Positions 7,301-7,471 of a stretch of 7,471 bases of DNA are shown in pieces; position 1 is the stretch's first letter; each line of letters opens with the position of its first letter. The position numbers were made by a program, and so were the translations under genes. The notes beneath the pieces are model-generated. The model was not told the origin of the DNA and did not search any database. It saw only the letters and a program-made list of their open reading frames with translations. The stretch is from JBGYPP01 sp041838515 (GTDB lineage: Bacteria > Bacillota > Clostridia > Lachnospirales > Lachnospiraceae): the NCBI GenBank assembly GCA_041838515.1, contig JBGYPP010000061.1:1-7471 (forward strand), read 5' to 3'.

Positions 7301-7471
7301 TTATTCTACAGACAGGATATAAGGGTAGACCGGCTGGGCGCCGAATTGGAATTCCACATCACAGTGGCCAAAGGCTTCTTCTATGCGGCAAGCCAGGGCC
7401 TTTGCTTCCTCGTGGGATACATCCTCGCCGTAGTAGAGGCTGATCAGTTCAGACCCCTCCTCCACCATGGC
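7301..7471 (-). CDS. fakA: Fatty acid kinase FakA / YloV (DAK2 domain protein), C-terminal fragment
   Basis: Only the last 56 codons are present; the rest lies beyond the right edge. The fragment contains GSELISLYYGEDVS, an acidic helix with EEAKAL, and ends in QPVYPYILSVE followed by TAA. The tyrosine-rich LYYGEDVS and the QP-YPY-ILSVE ending are characteristic of the C-terminal domain of YloV/FakA proteins, which carry an N-terminal DAK2 (DhaL-like) ATP-binding domain. FakA phosphorylates fatty acids held by a FakB protein, and such a protein is encoded two genes downstream here. The kinase domain is not visible, so catalytic residues cannot be checked. The placement directly before recG also fits yloV, which commonly precedes recG in Bacillota. 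Confidence 0.85.
   Translation of the reverse strand, partial: AMVEEGSELISLYYGEDVSHEEAKALACRIEEAFGHCDVEFQFGAQPVYPYILSVE

Noticed and set aside
1..7471. Mobile element, CRISPR array, tRNA/rRNA or defence system
   Set aside because: Coding sequence with conserved housekeeping families fills the window apart from two short gaps; no terminal repeats, spaced repeats, transposase or RNA-gene signatures were seen.

Overview
All recognisable genes in this window lie on the minus strand. In transcriptional order, from high to low coordinates, they are: the C-terminal end of a fakA/yloV (DAK2/DegV fusion-type fatty acid kinase) gene, complete recG, a complete DegV-family (FakB-type) fatty-acid-binding protein gene, a complete ParE/GyrB-type topoisomerase subunit, and a ParC/GyrA-type subunit that runs off the left edge. 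The gene content and protein signatures (FakA next to RecG, a DegV protein, a second-type topoisomerase pair with mixed gyrase/topo IV features) suggest a Bacillota genome, most likely Clostridia. This is inferred from remembered family features, not from a search. The DNA looks GC-rich, ATA is used often for isoleucine, and TTA/CTA/TCA codons are scarce.

Layout. 7301-7471 is the last 56 codons of fakA. 7226-7300 is a 75-nt gap with a perfect 11-bp inverted repeat. 5132-7225 is recG. 5075-5131 is a 57-nt gap that, together with the recG 3' end, holds a good sigma-A-like promoter. 4193-5074 is degV. One base separates degV from parE (2260-4191), and 15 bases separate parE from parC (1-2244, TTG start, 3' end outside the window). 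The last three genes therefore look like one operon with its own promoter.

Function. FakA and FakB-type DegV proteins form the two halves of bacterial fatty acid kinase: FakB holds the fatty acid and FakA phosphorylates it for phospholipid synthesis. RecG is the branched-DNA translocase of replication-fork rescue and recombination. ParE and ParC form an A2B2 type IIA topoisomerase that relaxes and decatenates DNA. The window thus interleaves a lipid-scavenging pair with DNA-topology and repair genes. I found no mobile element, CRISPR array, RNA gene or clearly new system. The more interesting points are regulatory: the hairpin before recG, the promoter inside the recG 3' end, and the tight degV-parE-parC coupling.
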